Origin: CAKSQF01 sp964582375
Lineage (GTDB): Bacteria > Bacillota > Clostridia > Oscillospirales > CAG-272
Reading direction: 5' to 3'
Assembly (NCBI GenBank): GCA_964582375.1
Contig: CAZORL010000016.1
Coordinates: forward strand, 1 to 34,471
Length of the DNA stretch: 34,471 nucleotides
Each line of letters starts with the position of its first letter. Position 1 is the stretch's first letter. The notes beneath the pieces were generated by a model. That model ran no database searches and was not told where the DNA came from. It saw only the letters and a program-made list of their open reading frames with translations. The translations under genes were made by a program, and so were the position numbers. Of this stretch, positions 16,000 through 24,317 are shown piece after piece.

Positions 16000-17910
16000 T
16001 CAGTCAAAAAGCCAAGATCTCTTTACGGGAAGCACCACCGCCTCAACCGTGTATACGTAATCTTTATCGGTTGCTTTGATGAAATCGATAAATCCATCAC
16101 GCGTGTAGCTGACATTCTTGATACGGTCGCTTGCGACATAGCCGTTCTGCATGAAGTAAAGCGGTGCAACGGGTGCATCCTGAAGGAGCAGTTTCTCCGC
16201 CTCGACAAGTATCGCCGCACGCTTTTCGGCGTCCTTTTCGCTAAGATAGCTCTCGATGAGACCCTCATATTCATCGCTGTCGTAGCCGGTAACATGCTTT
16301 ACGGGTGCAAACTCCTCGGCAGACTCGGAGAAGTCATAAGCGTTACCCGAATAGATCGATGCGAAAGAACCAAGTGCCGCGAACGGATCGGTGGACAGCA
16401 TGCTGTAGTGCACGCCGATAACGTCAAATTCGCCAGAGATATACTTCTCAATGTAGATATCGCGCGTCAAGCCGTCATAAACAGGCTGAACATCATAATT
16501 GCCTTCCTTCTTGCCGACTACCTGATAGAACTTGGTCGACGCGATGCCGGTCGATTCGATGTCGACGGTATAACCAAGCTGTTCCCACATCGACTTAACG
16601 TACTCGGCGATCTTGATCTCAGCCTCGTCATCACGAACGGTCAGCTTGATTGCGCCCGTCGATGCACCTGCCGCAGAGATAGCCGCTTTAGCGTCGGCAA
16701 CTGACATGGACGCACCAATGGTCGTTCCTGCCTTTTCGCGGAAAGAAGTCTTTTTGGTAGTATAGAAAACGCCATCGGCAATGACTCCGGTTGCGGGCTT
16801 GCCGTAGACCGCGATGGATGCGATCTGGTTTCTGTCGAGCACTGCGGAGAGTGCACGGCGAACCTCAGCCTTCTCAAAGAGCGGATTTGAGGTATTGAAG
16901 AAATATGTGTAGGTTGCGCTCAGATCGTGGACATTGTCATTCGACGAACGAGCTGCAAGAGGCAGATTTGCATCAAGCAAGATCGGCTGTTCGTTGAGCG
17001 TGCTGAGTGTGCCCGCCGTGTATGCCTCGTATGCGGCAGCGGCTGATTCGGTAGCCTTGGATGCATAGAACTCGACAAGGATCTTGCCGGGTGTTACATA
17101 CTTTTGAAGAGTGTCGTCACTGGTCTCGCTTGTATCGCGGTAGTAGTACTTGTTTCTCTCAAGCGTTACCGATGAGTTGCCGCTTTCGGGATAGTGATCG
17201 AACTTCTTTACATAGAACGGACCGCAGGATACGAGTACGCTGCTCAGCGATCCCCAGCTGAAATCGTTGAGAGGGGCGTTGCCGTTAAGTATCGACTCGC
17301 CTTCGGCATTAAGAATAGCATCGTAGTAAGGCTCGCTGATCGATATCTTGTTGACGATGTCCTCGCGGAGAGGATAGAGCGCAACCGATGCGGTGTTGTA
17401 GATAAATGTATCGACAAAGGATGCATCGATGAGCTCAACGCTGATTATCGAGTTGCCCGATGCGTACAGACAAAGGTCGTCGATCGGCATATCGCCGTTC
17501 TTGACTTCTTTTGCATTTTTGATGTAGAAAAGCAGACTTGCGGCACCCGAATTAAACTCTGCGTCAAGCAGTCTCTTCCATGCGTATACATAGTCGTCGG
17601 CATCGACCTTGGTGCCGTCCGACCAGCAGGTCTCCTTCAAGGTGAACTCGATAACGTTGTCCTTGACGGTGTAGCTCTTGCACATCGATTTCTTGAGCTC
17701 GCCCTTCTCGTTAATGGTAAAGAGTCCCTGATAGATCATCGTCAAAAACTGCGCGGACGCCTGATCGGCGTACGCGATCGCAGGATCGAGAGTTGTCGGA
17801 CGTTTCATGATGACATTGAGCGTTGCGCCCGGATCTTCTTTCGCGACACATCCGGAAAATGTGACTGCCACCATTATCATGCAAAGCACGATCGCAATAA
17901 TTCTTTTCAA
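16000..17910 (-). CDS. Oligopeptide ABC transporter substrate-binding lipoprotein (SBP_bac_5)
   Basis: This 636-residue protein starts with a lipoprotein signal peptide ending in FSGC (cysteine near residue 21), so it is probably anchored on the outer face of the membrane. The mature part is a family-5 binding protein: LNVIMKRPTTLDPAIAY at the beginning, IYQGLFTINEKGEL, FTLKETCWSDGTKVDADDYVYAWKRLLD, and ALSAVLDRNQIASIAVYGKPATG. Such proteins deliver peptides to Opp/Dpp permeases. No permease or ATPase gene lies beside it, so its partners are elsewhere. It begins with TTG, with AAGGGGG upstream; the next ATG would remove the signal peptide. A promoter, a terminator and a nearby inverted repeat flank it. 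Confidence 0.93.
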   Translation of the reverse strand: MKRIIAIVLCMIMVAVTFSGCVAKEDPGATLNVIMKRPTTLDPAIAYADQASAQFLTMIYQGLFTINEKGELKKSMCKSYTVKDNVIEFTLKETCWSDGTKVDADDYVYAWKRLLDAEFNSGAASLLFYIKNAKEVKNGDMPIDDLCLYASGNSIISVELIDASFVDTFIYNTASVALYPLREDIVNKISISEPYYDAILNAEGESILNGNAPLNDFSWGSLSSVLVSCGPFYVKKFDHYPESGNSSVTLERNKYYYRDTSETSDDTLQKYVTPGKILVEFYASKATESAAAAYEAYTAGTLSTLNEQPILLDANLPLAARSSNDNVHDLSATYTYFFNTSNPLFEKAEVRRALSAVLDRNQIASIAVYGKPATGVIADGVFYTTKKTSFREKAGTTIGASMSVADAKAAISAAGASTGAIKLTVRDDEAEIKIAEYVKSMWEQLGYTVDIESTGIASTKFYQVVGKKEGNYDVQPVYDGLTRDIYIEKYISGEFDVIGVHYSMLSTDPFAALGSFASIYSGNAYDFSESAEEFAPVKHVTGYDSDEYEGLIESYLSEKDAEKRAAILVEAEKLLLQDAPVAPLYFMQNGYVASDRIKNVSYTRDGFIDFIKATDKDYVYTVEAVVLPVKRSWLFD

Positions 17911-17964
17911 GTTATTTTCCCCCTTAATACTTTCTCAAGGTATCGGTTATAATTTCTCCCATAC

Positions 17965-17993
17965 ATTATAACACCTTTTCGGTGATAATTCAA
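17965..17993 (-). promoter_or_regulatory. Promoter of the oligopeptide-binding protein gene
   Basis: TTGAAT (17988-17993) and perfect TATAAT (17965-17970) are 17 bases apart. The inverted repeat at 18039-18066 lies about 46 bases upstream of this -35 element. Confidence 0.75.
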
Positions 17994-18038
17994 TGGTTTC
18001 GGGTGCAAATTTTCAAAAAATTTGAATTTCGTAAATAT

Positions 18039-18066
18039 GCACAAATTCACCCCGCTGTTTTTGTGC
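18039..18066. promoter_or_regulatory. Inverted repeat GCACAAA-N14-TTTGTGC (candidate operator)
   Basis: GCACAAA (18039-18045) and TTTGTGC (18060-18066) are inverted copies, extended by one more base pair on each side (TGCACAAA/TTTGTGCA). Half-site centres are 21 bases apart, two helical turns. A third half-site, TTTGTGC, follows at 18083-18089. The same repeat with the same 14-base spacer occurs at 31892-31919. It lies between the SBP promoter and a possible small plus-strand gene. Confidence 0.5.
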
Positions 18067-18190
18067 ATTATCGACAACTGCATTTGTGCTCAAGTATGTA
18101 ATATTCCCTGCTAATGTGGCATATACTGCAACGAGCAACAGTTAGCAAGTGCTTGTTCTCTTAATATATTAAGAAATGAGGTGTGCATTT

Positions 18191-18349
18191 TTGAAGAAGA
18201 CCTCCAATGATATGTACAAAAGGTCGGTTGCCGCAGCGGCACTTTTGACCTGCCTGACATCTGTCGCCGTCCTTCTTTGCAAGGTCGGCGGATTCACCCT
18301 GCTTCAAGACCTTCTTCGCGGCGGATTTTTTATTCCGACGCTCAGCTGA
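18191..18349 (+). CDS. Possible 52-residue membrane peptide
   Basis: On the plus strand, GAGGTG is nine bases before a TTG that opens a 52-codon frame beginning LKKTSNDMYKRSV (Leu codon read as Met). It continues with a hydrophobic segment of about 18 residues (AAAALLTCLTSVAVLLC), then GGFTLLQDLLRGGFF. This looks like a single-pass small protein. It ends by overlapping the stop codon of the convergent gene at 18342 by eight bases. No promoter of quality was found, and the frame could be chance. An ATG at codon 8 is an alternative start. Confidence 0.4.
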   Translation: MKKTSNDMYKRSVAAAALLTCLTSVAVLLCKVGGFTLLQDLLRGGFFIPTLS

Positions 18350-19040
18350 TCGGGCTTTTGAACGTGAGCATCTTCTTAAAGGTCTCAACCGCCGTCTCGA
18401 ACTCCTTGACCGCTGTTTTTGATTTGTGTGCGCCCGTCATGTAGGCAAGCTGTCTTACGCAGACGAGCGTATCGTCAGGAAGAGCGGACATGCCGCCGAA
18501 ATAGCTTGCAAAATCGGTGTCGCGCAGTCTTATTGAAAACTCATCGTGTGCCTCATCGGGTGTTTCGCCGAGCATCTCGGAGAGCGGAACAAACATGCCG
18601 TCTTTGTCGCAGAACATATTATACACATATTCGTCCATAAAGCAGATCGAGACCTCACCCGTGGCAAGCAAGGTGGATATCTCATTGATCGTACTCGCCC
18701 GAAGCGTCGGATCGTAGAAGACCGCATCATCCTCCGCTTTTGCCGCATCTTGAAGCTTTTTGAGCTGTTCGTCCGAGAGCACCGAATATGCGTTCAGGAG
18801 AACTGTCTTCTTGCCGTCTCCGTTGATATCCTCGGCGGTAAAATCCGAAAGCACAGACTTTACACCCTCCGCACGCTCCTCCGAGATCAAAACCGACGGT
18901 CCGGCGTAGAGGACTCTCAGATCGTACTCGGTTCTCGTTGCCATCTGGAATATGCCGATAATTATAAAAACAACGAAAAACAGAGCGATTATCAACACCC
19001 ACTTATGATGATACCAAAAATTATCAAGCCATTTAAGCAT
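18342..19040 (-). CDS. Membrane-anchored extracellular protein of unknown function
   Basis: The 232-residue protein begins MLKWLDNFWYHHKW, followed by one membrane helix (~15-34), and then an extracytoplasmic domain of about 195 residues. That domain has a distant look of a solute-binding fold (YDLRVLYAGPSVLISEER, EISTLLATGEVSICFMDEY, LPDDTLVCVRQLAYMTG), but I do not recognise the family. A short DINGDGKKT segment near residue 72 resembles a calcium-binding loop. The start at 19040 follows GGAGGGTG, whereas a longer frame to 19121 would run through the promoter. It is monocistronic and unrelated by position to the neighbouring genes. Confidence 0.8.
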   Translation of the reverse strand: MLKWLDNFWYHHKWVLIIALFFVVFIIIGIFQMATRTEYDLRVLYAGPSVLISEERAEGVKSVLSDFTAEDINGDGKKTVLLNAYSVLSDEQLKKLQDAAKAEDDAVFYDPTLRASTINEISTLLATGEVSICFMDEYVYNMFCDKDGMFVPLSEMLGETPDEAHDEFSIRLRDTDFASYFGGMSALPDDTLVCVRQLAYMTGAHKSKTAVKEFETAVETFKKMLTFKSPIS

Positions 19041-19071
19041 CGCACACCCTCCATCGTGTCTCTTTTGCGTT

Positions 19072-19100
19072 ATTATATCACATAACTGAAAAAATTGCAA
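19072..19100 (-). promoter_or_regulatory. Promoter of the membrane-anchored protein gene
   Basis: TTGCAA (19095-19100) and TATAAT (19072-19077) are 17 bases apart, with the -10 element about 31 bases before the start codon at 19040. Confidence 0.75.
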
Positions 19101-19155
19101 GACGCGTCTGACCCTTCGCAAAAAAGTTACATTACATTAAAGATATCAAGTATCA

Positions 19156-19193
19156 TTTTATATCCCTCGCCGCATTTGACGAGGGATATAAAA
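19156..19193 (-). terminator. Terminator of the BppU-like gene
   Basis: Fourteen bases (TTTTATATCCCTCG and its complement) pair around a ten-base loop. It lies 13 bases after the stop at 19206. The symmetric AT ends could allow function in both directions, although the T run is weak on both strands. Confidence 0.7.
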
Positions 19194-19205
19194 CAGAATC
19201 AGCGG

Positions 19206-21380
19206 TTAGCTTACACTCTCCCATCCGAGCGTGCCGTCGCTGTTAAACTTGATCTTTCGTCTTGTACCGTCAGTACCGACAATGATCAGATCACCGTGCA
19301 GTACAGTCTCGACAAGCGTATCCGCACCGATCACTGCCTGATTTGATTTTGTCACCTTCGAGTTCCAGCCGATGGCGATCGAGTTCGAACACCCGACATC
19401 GGCAGTCGATGATCCCGCACCGATGAGCGTCAGTCCGTCCCCCTGCGTTTTTGTTTTGTCTGCCGATAGTTGTTTTCCTGCGTTACTGCCGATCATGACA
19501 TTGTTATTCGTCCCCGTGCGGCAGAGACCCGCATTGCGCCCGATCATGACATTCGCAAGTCCCGTCACATCTTGGCCTGCATGATTACCGATGGCAATAT
19601 TTGTCCCCTGATCGCTGTCGGAGAGCGTATACGCCTTAAGTGCCTCATTGCCGATGGCAACATTGTTTCCTTTTGCGATATCTTCGGTTCTGAGCAGTAC
19701 CGTCGAGCCGCTGTGCGCAACATTCGAGGCATCTGTATAATTGTATTCGAGCTTGACGGTCGGCATCTTTTTGATCGCATTGCCCTTGATGACGATATCG
19801 CCATTCAACACCGTTTCAGTTATAATATCATCACTGCCAATCACCGCTTGCTCGGATTTTGTCACCTTTGAGCTATATCCAATGGCAATTGATTTCGAAT
19901 AATTGCCAGTTTGATACGCATTTGAACCGATCGCCACATTTGCCCATCCGTCAGTGATATATGAACCCGAATGGCTTCCAATACATATATTCATTGCACT
20001 CGATGACACTCTGTATCCTGCGCTTGTGCCGACAAAAACATTACTTTTGCCATAGCAGTAGTATCCTGAGTTATTTCCGATACCGATATTGCCTTGTGAT
20101 GCATCCGAGGTTCTGGCATCTCCCGAACCGTAGAGCGCGCCTGCACCTATTGCGATATCGCTATCCCTTTTGACCCCCTGCGACAGTGCCGCCTTGCCGA
20201 TCGATACACAATCGTTTGCTTTCTCAAGATAAAGTCCCGAGTCTGCACCAATGAAGATGTTTCGATCACCACTCGTTGCGTGTGCAAGAGCATATGTACC
20301 GAGTGCGACATTTCTGTTTCCGCTCTCAAGGTCTTCAAGCGAACTTATACCGAGAGCGATATTTCGTGAACCGTTTATGTTGGAATCGAGTGCTCCCGAG
20401 CCAAGTGCGACATTCCAATAGCCCGATTTGTTTGACGAGAGCGCGCCACTGTTCAAAATATTGAACGCATCAAATGTGACCTTTTTTTCGCCCGATTCGA
20501 CGACCCTTCGCAGTTCGATATTCGATATCGTACAAGCGGCCGATGCCGCCACCTTGATCTTCAGCATATCGTTTGTGCCATCGGTACATTTAAGCACGAT
20601 GCACACATCTGCTTTGCCGTTGTAGGTGTCGAGATACTCGCCGTCGCAAAGGGTCACGGCAATATCGCCCTCGCGTTGGCTGTCGCTTGAAATATTGTGC
20701 GTCAACGACAGATAATAGCACGCTCCCGTCTCAAGGGTCGGTGCAAAGGTGAGCGGCATATCGGAGATTGCCGCATGCGTATATGTGTTGCCGCTTTTCG
20801 TCCATCCCTGCGGCAGGTTGGCTGTGACACCGACAAGCAGATCCTCGGACAACTCAAGCGTTTTCGTCGCATCGTACGAGACCGCTTTGATATCCGGATC
20901 TCCGCCTGCCGCAATAAGTATCTTTTGCATCTCGGCGATCTTTTCGTCTGCGACATCATTTAGCCTCTCGCAGACACTTCTCACGTCGTCGGTGCTCGCG
21001 ATATCCTTCTCTGTCGCACCTGCGGCATGAACGTCGATATAGAACGGTGCACAAGATATTGTCGTTTTGCCCTGACTCATGACGACATCAGCGCGTGCTC
21101 TGCCGACACACGAGAGCATCTGATCGGTAAGCTCGGCGATCGCCTTGCCGCTCTCGACGGTGCAAACCGAAGTCGCAACCTTGCCGTCCGACTTTTTAAC
21201 GCGAAGTGTCACCGATATCCCCTGCGGAAGTTCGAACGACTCTTCTCCATGCATAAATGTCAGCACAAGATATCTCGACAGTCGATCCCCCTGCTTTGCC
21301 TTGACGATCACGTTAGGCTCTGTCAGCGACATTTGGAGCGTCAAGTCGGTTGTAATGTGTAAATTTGACGGATAATTCAT
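19206..21380 (-). CDS. BppU-like N-terminus with YadA-head-like repeats (phage-fibre-like)
   Basis: The 724-residue protein starts at 21380 (AAAGGAAA upstream; a longer frame to 21452 has no support). Residues 1-120 look like the N-terminal domain of phage baseplate upper protein BppU (TLQMSLTEPNVIVKAKQGD, then ELPQGISVTLRVKKSDGK). A short helical linker (~122-160) and a beta region (~165-300) follow. From about 320 to 685 there are many NVALGxxAL / NIxIGxxAG repeats like the heads of YadA-type trimeric adhesins. A module SKVTKS-QAVIG...ETVL-GD occurs twice (~504-532 and ~674-698), pointing to internal duplication. No signal peptide, anchor or other phage gene is nearby. It may be a domesticated or orphan fibre. 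Confidence 0.8.
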   Translation of the reverse strand: MNYPSNLHITTDLTLQMSLTEPNVIVKAKQGDRLSRYLVLTFMHGEESFELPQGISVTLRVKKSDGKVATSVCTVESGKAIAELTDQMLSCVGRARADVVMSQGKTTISCAPFYIDVHAAGATEKDIASTDDVRSVCERLNDVADEKIAEMQKILIAAGGDPDIKAVSYDATKTLELSEDLLVGVTANLPQGWTKSGNTYTHAAISDMPLTFAPTLETGACYYLSLTHNISSDSQREGDIAVTLCDGEYLDTYNGKADVCIVLKCTDGTNDMLKIKVAASAACTISNIELRRVVESGEKKVTFDAFNILNSGALSSNKSGYWNVALGSGALDSNINGSRNIALGISSLEDLESGNRNVALGTYALAHATSGDRNIFIGADSGLYLEKANDCVSIGKAALSQGVKRDSDIAIGAGALYGSGDARTSDASQGNIGIGNNSGYYCYGKSNVFVGTSAGYRVSSSAMNICIGSHSGSYITDGWANVAIGSNAYQTGNYSKSIAIGYSSKVTKSEQAVIGSDDIITETVLNGDIVIKGNAIKKMPTVKLEYNYTDASNVAHSGSTVLLRTEDIAKGNNVAIGNEALKAYTLSDSDQGTNIAIGNHAGQDVTGLANVMIGRNAGLCRTGTNNNVMIGSNAGKQLSADKTKTQGDGLTLIGAGSSTADVGCSNSIAIGWNSKVTKSNQAVIGADTLVETVLHGDLIIVGTDGTRRKIKFNSDGTLGWESVS

Positions 21381-21532
21381 TTTCTTTTGTTTCCTTTCAT
21401 ATTGGATAGATTTTGTTGAATTTTCGTTGAATCGGCAGACAGACCCGCACAATCTGCTTTTTCGAGTAAACTATACCACAAAAAGGATAATACAACAGTA
21501 GCAAAATGTACGATTTCCGAAAAATAAAATTT

Positions 21533-21573
21533 TCCCCTTAAAGAGGCACGAAATTCCTGTCTCTTTAAGGGGA
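21533..21573 (-). terminator. Terminator of the Xaa-Pro aminopeptidase gene
   Basis: A 13-base perfect stem (TCCCCTTAAAGAG with its complement) surrounds a 15-base loop and is followed on the minus strand by AAAATTTTATTTTTC. It lies about 90 bases after the stop at 21666. The 285 bases between 21381 and 21665 hold no gene; a weak -10 (TATAGT, 21470-21475) could serve the BppU-like gene. Confidence 0.8.
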
Positions 21574-21665
21574 TGTGTCGGTTATCTGTTTTTATGAAAT
21601 TTTATGATCGATCATGGATTTTCATAATTTTATCAGATCGCCGATTTTGTATATCTGCATCTTGC

Positions 21666-22910
21666 TTAATTCCTTGAATGCTCTGCCATGAAGCTCTCTA
21701 TTTCGTCGGGGGTACGGATGATGTCCTCGGACAGCACGATTGCCCCGTCCTCTGTGATAAGAAGATCGTCCTCTATGCGAATGCCGATTCCCTCTTCATC
21801 AATATAAAGCCCCGGCTCGTCGGATATTACCGCACCGACAGTCAGTTCTCTGCCTTCCATGACATCGGCATCATGAACATCTATGCCGAGATGGTGGCTG
21901 ACACCGTGCATATAATACTTAGATATTTCGGATCTGTCTGATATCTTGCCCATCTCGATCAGCCCGTCAGCCAGCACCTCTTTGCAAATATCGTTGAGAT
22001 CGCGCGTTGTAAGACCCGGACGGGCACGCTTTGCGACCTCTCTGTTTGCACGGAGCACGATATCGTAATACTGTCTCTGACGCTCGCTGAATTTGCCGTT
22101 TATCGGGTATGTGCGAGTGATGTCGGCACAATATCCGTCAAGTTTTGCGCCGAGATCGAGCAGAAGAAGATCGCCCTCCTCGCAAAGCTCGCGATTTGTC
22201 TCGTAATGGAGCATGCAGCCGTTCGGACCTGCGCCCGCAATGGTTGGGAAGGACGGTCCCTCGGCACCGCGTCTGAATATCTCATATTCAAATTCGGCCT
22301 GTGCCTCGTACTCATGCATGCCCGAGCGGAGCGTTGACATTACACGCTCAAGTCCGTATCTTGTAAGTTCTATCGCTGCCTTTATACGCTCGACCTCTTG
22401 TGCATCCTTTGATCTGCGGAGCTTTGCGGTCGGGGTGTGGAGATTCAAAAGTCTGACGTACGGATATTTTTTCAAAAATTCCTCAGCCTTTACGAGGTTA
22501 TAGTCGGGAAGATCGGAGGTCGAGTGCCGCTGACAGTCGAAATAGACCGTATCGGTCACATCATATGCCATATACGCCGAAATATCGTCCTCGATGCGAT
22601 CGGTATAGCGAATGTCATCGATGCCGCTTATCTCTTTTGCCTCGTCGATCGTGACCATTTTGCCCGTCCAGCGGATATTATGCGGATCCGGCTCTTCGAT
22701 ATAGAGCGTTGTCTGCACCTTGCCGCCTCTCTTTGTCATAAAAAGGAGCATTCCCTCGCGACAAAGACCTGTCAGCCAGAAAAAGTTGCGATTTGCACGA
22801 AGCGGATAGTACTCATCCTGACTTACATGAGTCGGTATGCCCGAATACAGAAGGAGCATGCTGTCGTCAACAAGAAGCTCCGAAAGACGCTCGCGGTGTT
22901 CATTAAACAT
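21666..22910 (-). CDS. Xaa-Pro aminopeptidase (M24 family)
   Basis: This 414-residue enzyme is predicted to remove the N-terminal residue from peptides with proline in position two, in the cytoplasm. The N-terminal domain (~1-160) shows SGIPTHVSQDEYYPLRANRNFFWLTGL, typical of aminopeptidase P. The pita-bread catalytic domain carries the two-metal ligands in LLDLGAKLDGYCADITRTYP (two Asp), HGVSHHLGIDVHD (His), DEPGLYIDEEG (Glu) and GIRIEDDLLIT (Glu). It has its own promoter and terminator and is divergent from the phosphodiesterase gene. It might help use peptides taken up by the SBP-dependent system, but there is no direct link in the sequence. Confidence 0.95.
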   Translation of the reverse strand: MFNEHRERLSELLVDDSMLLLYSGIPTHVSQDEYYPLRANRNFFWLTGLCREGMLLFMTKRGGKVQTTLYIEEPDPHNIRWTGKMVTIDEAKEISGIDDIRYTDRIEDDISAYMAYDVTDTVYFDCQRHSTSDLPDYNLVKAEEFLKKYPYVRLLNLHTPTAKLRRSKDAQEVERIKAAIELTRYGLERVMSTLRSGMHEYEAQAEFEYEIFRRGAEGPSFPTIAGAGPNGCMLHYETNRELCEEGDLLLLDLGAKLDGYCADITRTYPINGKFSERQRQYYDIVLRANREVAKRARPGLTTRDLNDICKEVLADGLIEMGKISDRSEISKYYMHGVSHHLGIDVHDADVMEGRELTVGAVISDEPGLYIDEEGIGIRIEDDLLITEDGAIVLSEDIIRTPDEIESFMAEHSRN

Positions 22911-22950
22911 TGTTCATCATTCCTTTGTGAAAAAATCATTCATTTGTTTT

Positions 22951-22979
22951 ATTATACAACAAAAGACGAAAAAAATCAA
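22951..22979 (-). promoter_or_regulatory. Promoter of the Xaa-Pro aminopeptidase gene
   Basis: TTGATT (22974-22979) and perfect TATAAT (22951-22956) are 17 bases apart. It lies back to back with the plus-strand promoter at 23000. Confidence 0.75.
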
Positions 22980-22999
22980 GTGGAGCAGACGGAAAACTC

Positions 23000-23028
23000 T
23001 TGCAATCGGCAAAAAAATGTGATATACT
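23000..23028 (+). promoter_or_regulatory. Promoter of the YfcE-like gene
   Basis: TTGCAA (23000-23005) and TATACT (23023-23028) are separated by 17 bases, and the ATG at 23060 follows 31 bases later. Confidence 0.75.
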
Positions 23029-23059
23029 TTAGGAAAAACAATTGAAAGGCTTTCGTTAT

Positions 23060-23605
23060 ATGAAATATCTTATAGCATCAGACATACACGGCTCGGCAAA
23101 ATATGCCGCCATGGTCAAAGAAGCATTTGAAAATGAGGGTGCGGACAAGCTGTTACTGCTCGGCGATCTGCTCTATCACGGCCCTCGCAACGACCTGCCC
23201 GAGGAATACGCTCCCAAGAAGGTCATCGAGATCTTAAACTTGCTCTCGGACAAAATAATCGCCGTGCGCGGCAACTGCGACGCAGAGGTTGACCAAATGG
23301 TTCTCTGCTTTCCCATCATGGCAGACTATGCGATCATCTCCTGCGGCGATCACACGATATTTGCGACCCACGGACACAAGATCACGCCAGATAACAGACA
23401 GAGCATCGGCTCATGCGACATTTTTCTTTACGGGCACACTCATATTCCCGAGTGCCGCCTCGAAGACGGTCTTTATCGCTTAAACCCCGGCTCGGCATCC
23501 ATCCCGAAGGAAGGCTCGGCGCACGGATACATGACCTTTGACGGAAAGCGTTTTGTAAGACATGATCTCACAGACGGCTCGGTGATCGAGGAGATCGCTC
23601 TCTGA
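23060..23605 (+). CDS. YfcE-like metallophosphodiesterase
   Basis: The 181-residue protein is a calcineurin-like phosphoesterase of the YfcE/MJ0936 type. All metal-binding motifs are visible: SDIHG near the start, LGDLLYHG, RGNCD, THGHK and GHTHIPE, which bind two divalent ions. Enzymes of this group hydrolyse phosphodiester bonds in small molecules; the natural substrate is unknown. I start at 23060 with GAAAGG ten bases upstream; an in-frame TTG at 23042 would precede the SD. The last 38 bases overlap the end of the convergent AlkD-like gene. Confidence 0.92.
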   Translation: MKYLIASDIHGSAKYAAMVKEAFENEGADKLLLLGDLLYHGPRNDLPEEYAPKKVIEILNLLSDKIIAVRGNCDAEVDQMVLCFPIMADYAIISCGDHTIFATHGHKITPDNRQSIGSCDIFLYGHTHIPECRLEDGLYRLNPGSASIPKEGSAHGYMTFDGKRFVRHDLTDGSVIEEIAL

Positions 23606-24314
23606 TCTGTTTATCCTGTCTGATCGTAAGCGTGCGGAGATATTCTTTTCGCTCATCGCTCACGCGATAGCTCTCTACCGCTTTCCTTATCGTTTTGTTG
23701 TGTATCCAAACGGACAGACGCCGCTCTTTCAGATACACGACCGCATCGTCATATCTTTTGGCAAGGGCGGTCGCAAAAAGCCAGGCGATCATCATATTGA
23801 CATAGTATTCATCAGAGCAGGCACTTGCGGCAAGCTCGAGTATCTCGGGCGTGAAGCCCTCATCGAGAAAATATTTCATAAGGATGCCAAGTCCGTATCT
23901 CACCGTAAATGTCCTGCCCGAGGCGATATAGCCTTTTGCGACATCGAGCAGATCGCTCTTTGACATTTTCGAAAAGATCTTTGGCGAGAGCTGATCGCAG
24001 GTTGCCCAATTGTCAACAAAGGGCAGAAATGCATCAAGCTCACGCATCACGCAGGCAGGATCTCGCATCTCGGAGATGATAAAGGCGTGAAGATTGTTCT
24101 CTTCAAAATACATATGCGGCAGATCGGCAAGAAAAATGCCGATCTGCTTGTTTTTTGCGTAATTCTTTGCCATTTTGCGAAGAGTTGGGGTACGCACACC
24201 TATCACGCGGCAAGGATCGACGCTCGGCATGAGCCTTGCCTGAAAGAGTGCAAAATCGCTCTCTGTGTGTGAAAACAGCTCCTCGCGGATGATCCTTGTA
24301 ATGCTCTTTTCCAT
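23568..24314 (-). CDS. AlkD-like DNA alkylation repair (HEAT-repeat) protein
   Basis: The 248-residue protein belongs to the AlkD-like HEAT-repeat family, whose characterised members are DNA glycosylases that release alkylated bases. Recognisable segments are VIGVRTPTLRKMAKNYAKN, NNLHAFIISEMRD, FLPFVDNWATCDQLSPKIF, FTVRYGLGILMKYFLDEGF, and ALAKRYDDAVVYLKE with WIHNKTIRKAVESYRV. Catalysis is not demonstrated. The ATG lies three bases after the transcobalamin-like gene's stop, so it is the fourth gene of the riboswitch-led operon. Its C-terminal 12 codons overlap the end of yfcE-like gene on the other strand. Confidence 0.88.
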   Translation of the reverse strand: MEKSITRIIREELFSHTESDFALFQARLMPSVDPCRVIGVRTPTLRKMAKNYAKNKQIGIFLADLPHMYFEENNLHAFIISEMRDPACVMRELDAFLPFVDNWATCDQLSPKIFSKMSKSDLLDVAKGYIASGRTFTVRYGLGILMKYFLDEGFTPEILELAASACSDEYYVNMMIAWLFATALAKRYDDAVVYLKERRLSVWIHNKTIRKAVESYRVSDERKEYLRTLTIRQDKQIRERSPRSPSRL

Positions 24315-24317
24315 AGT

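Noticed and set aside
18161..18388. A 75-codon minus-strand frame
   Set aside because: It overlaps the end of the membrane-anchored protein gene out of frame, is rich in Lys/Arg/Cys and has no SD.
21600..21625. Palindrome ATGATCGATCAT
   Set aside because: It is short and in AT-rich sequence; there is no second copy or promoter next to it, so I did not call it an operator.
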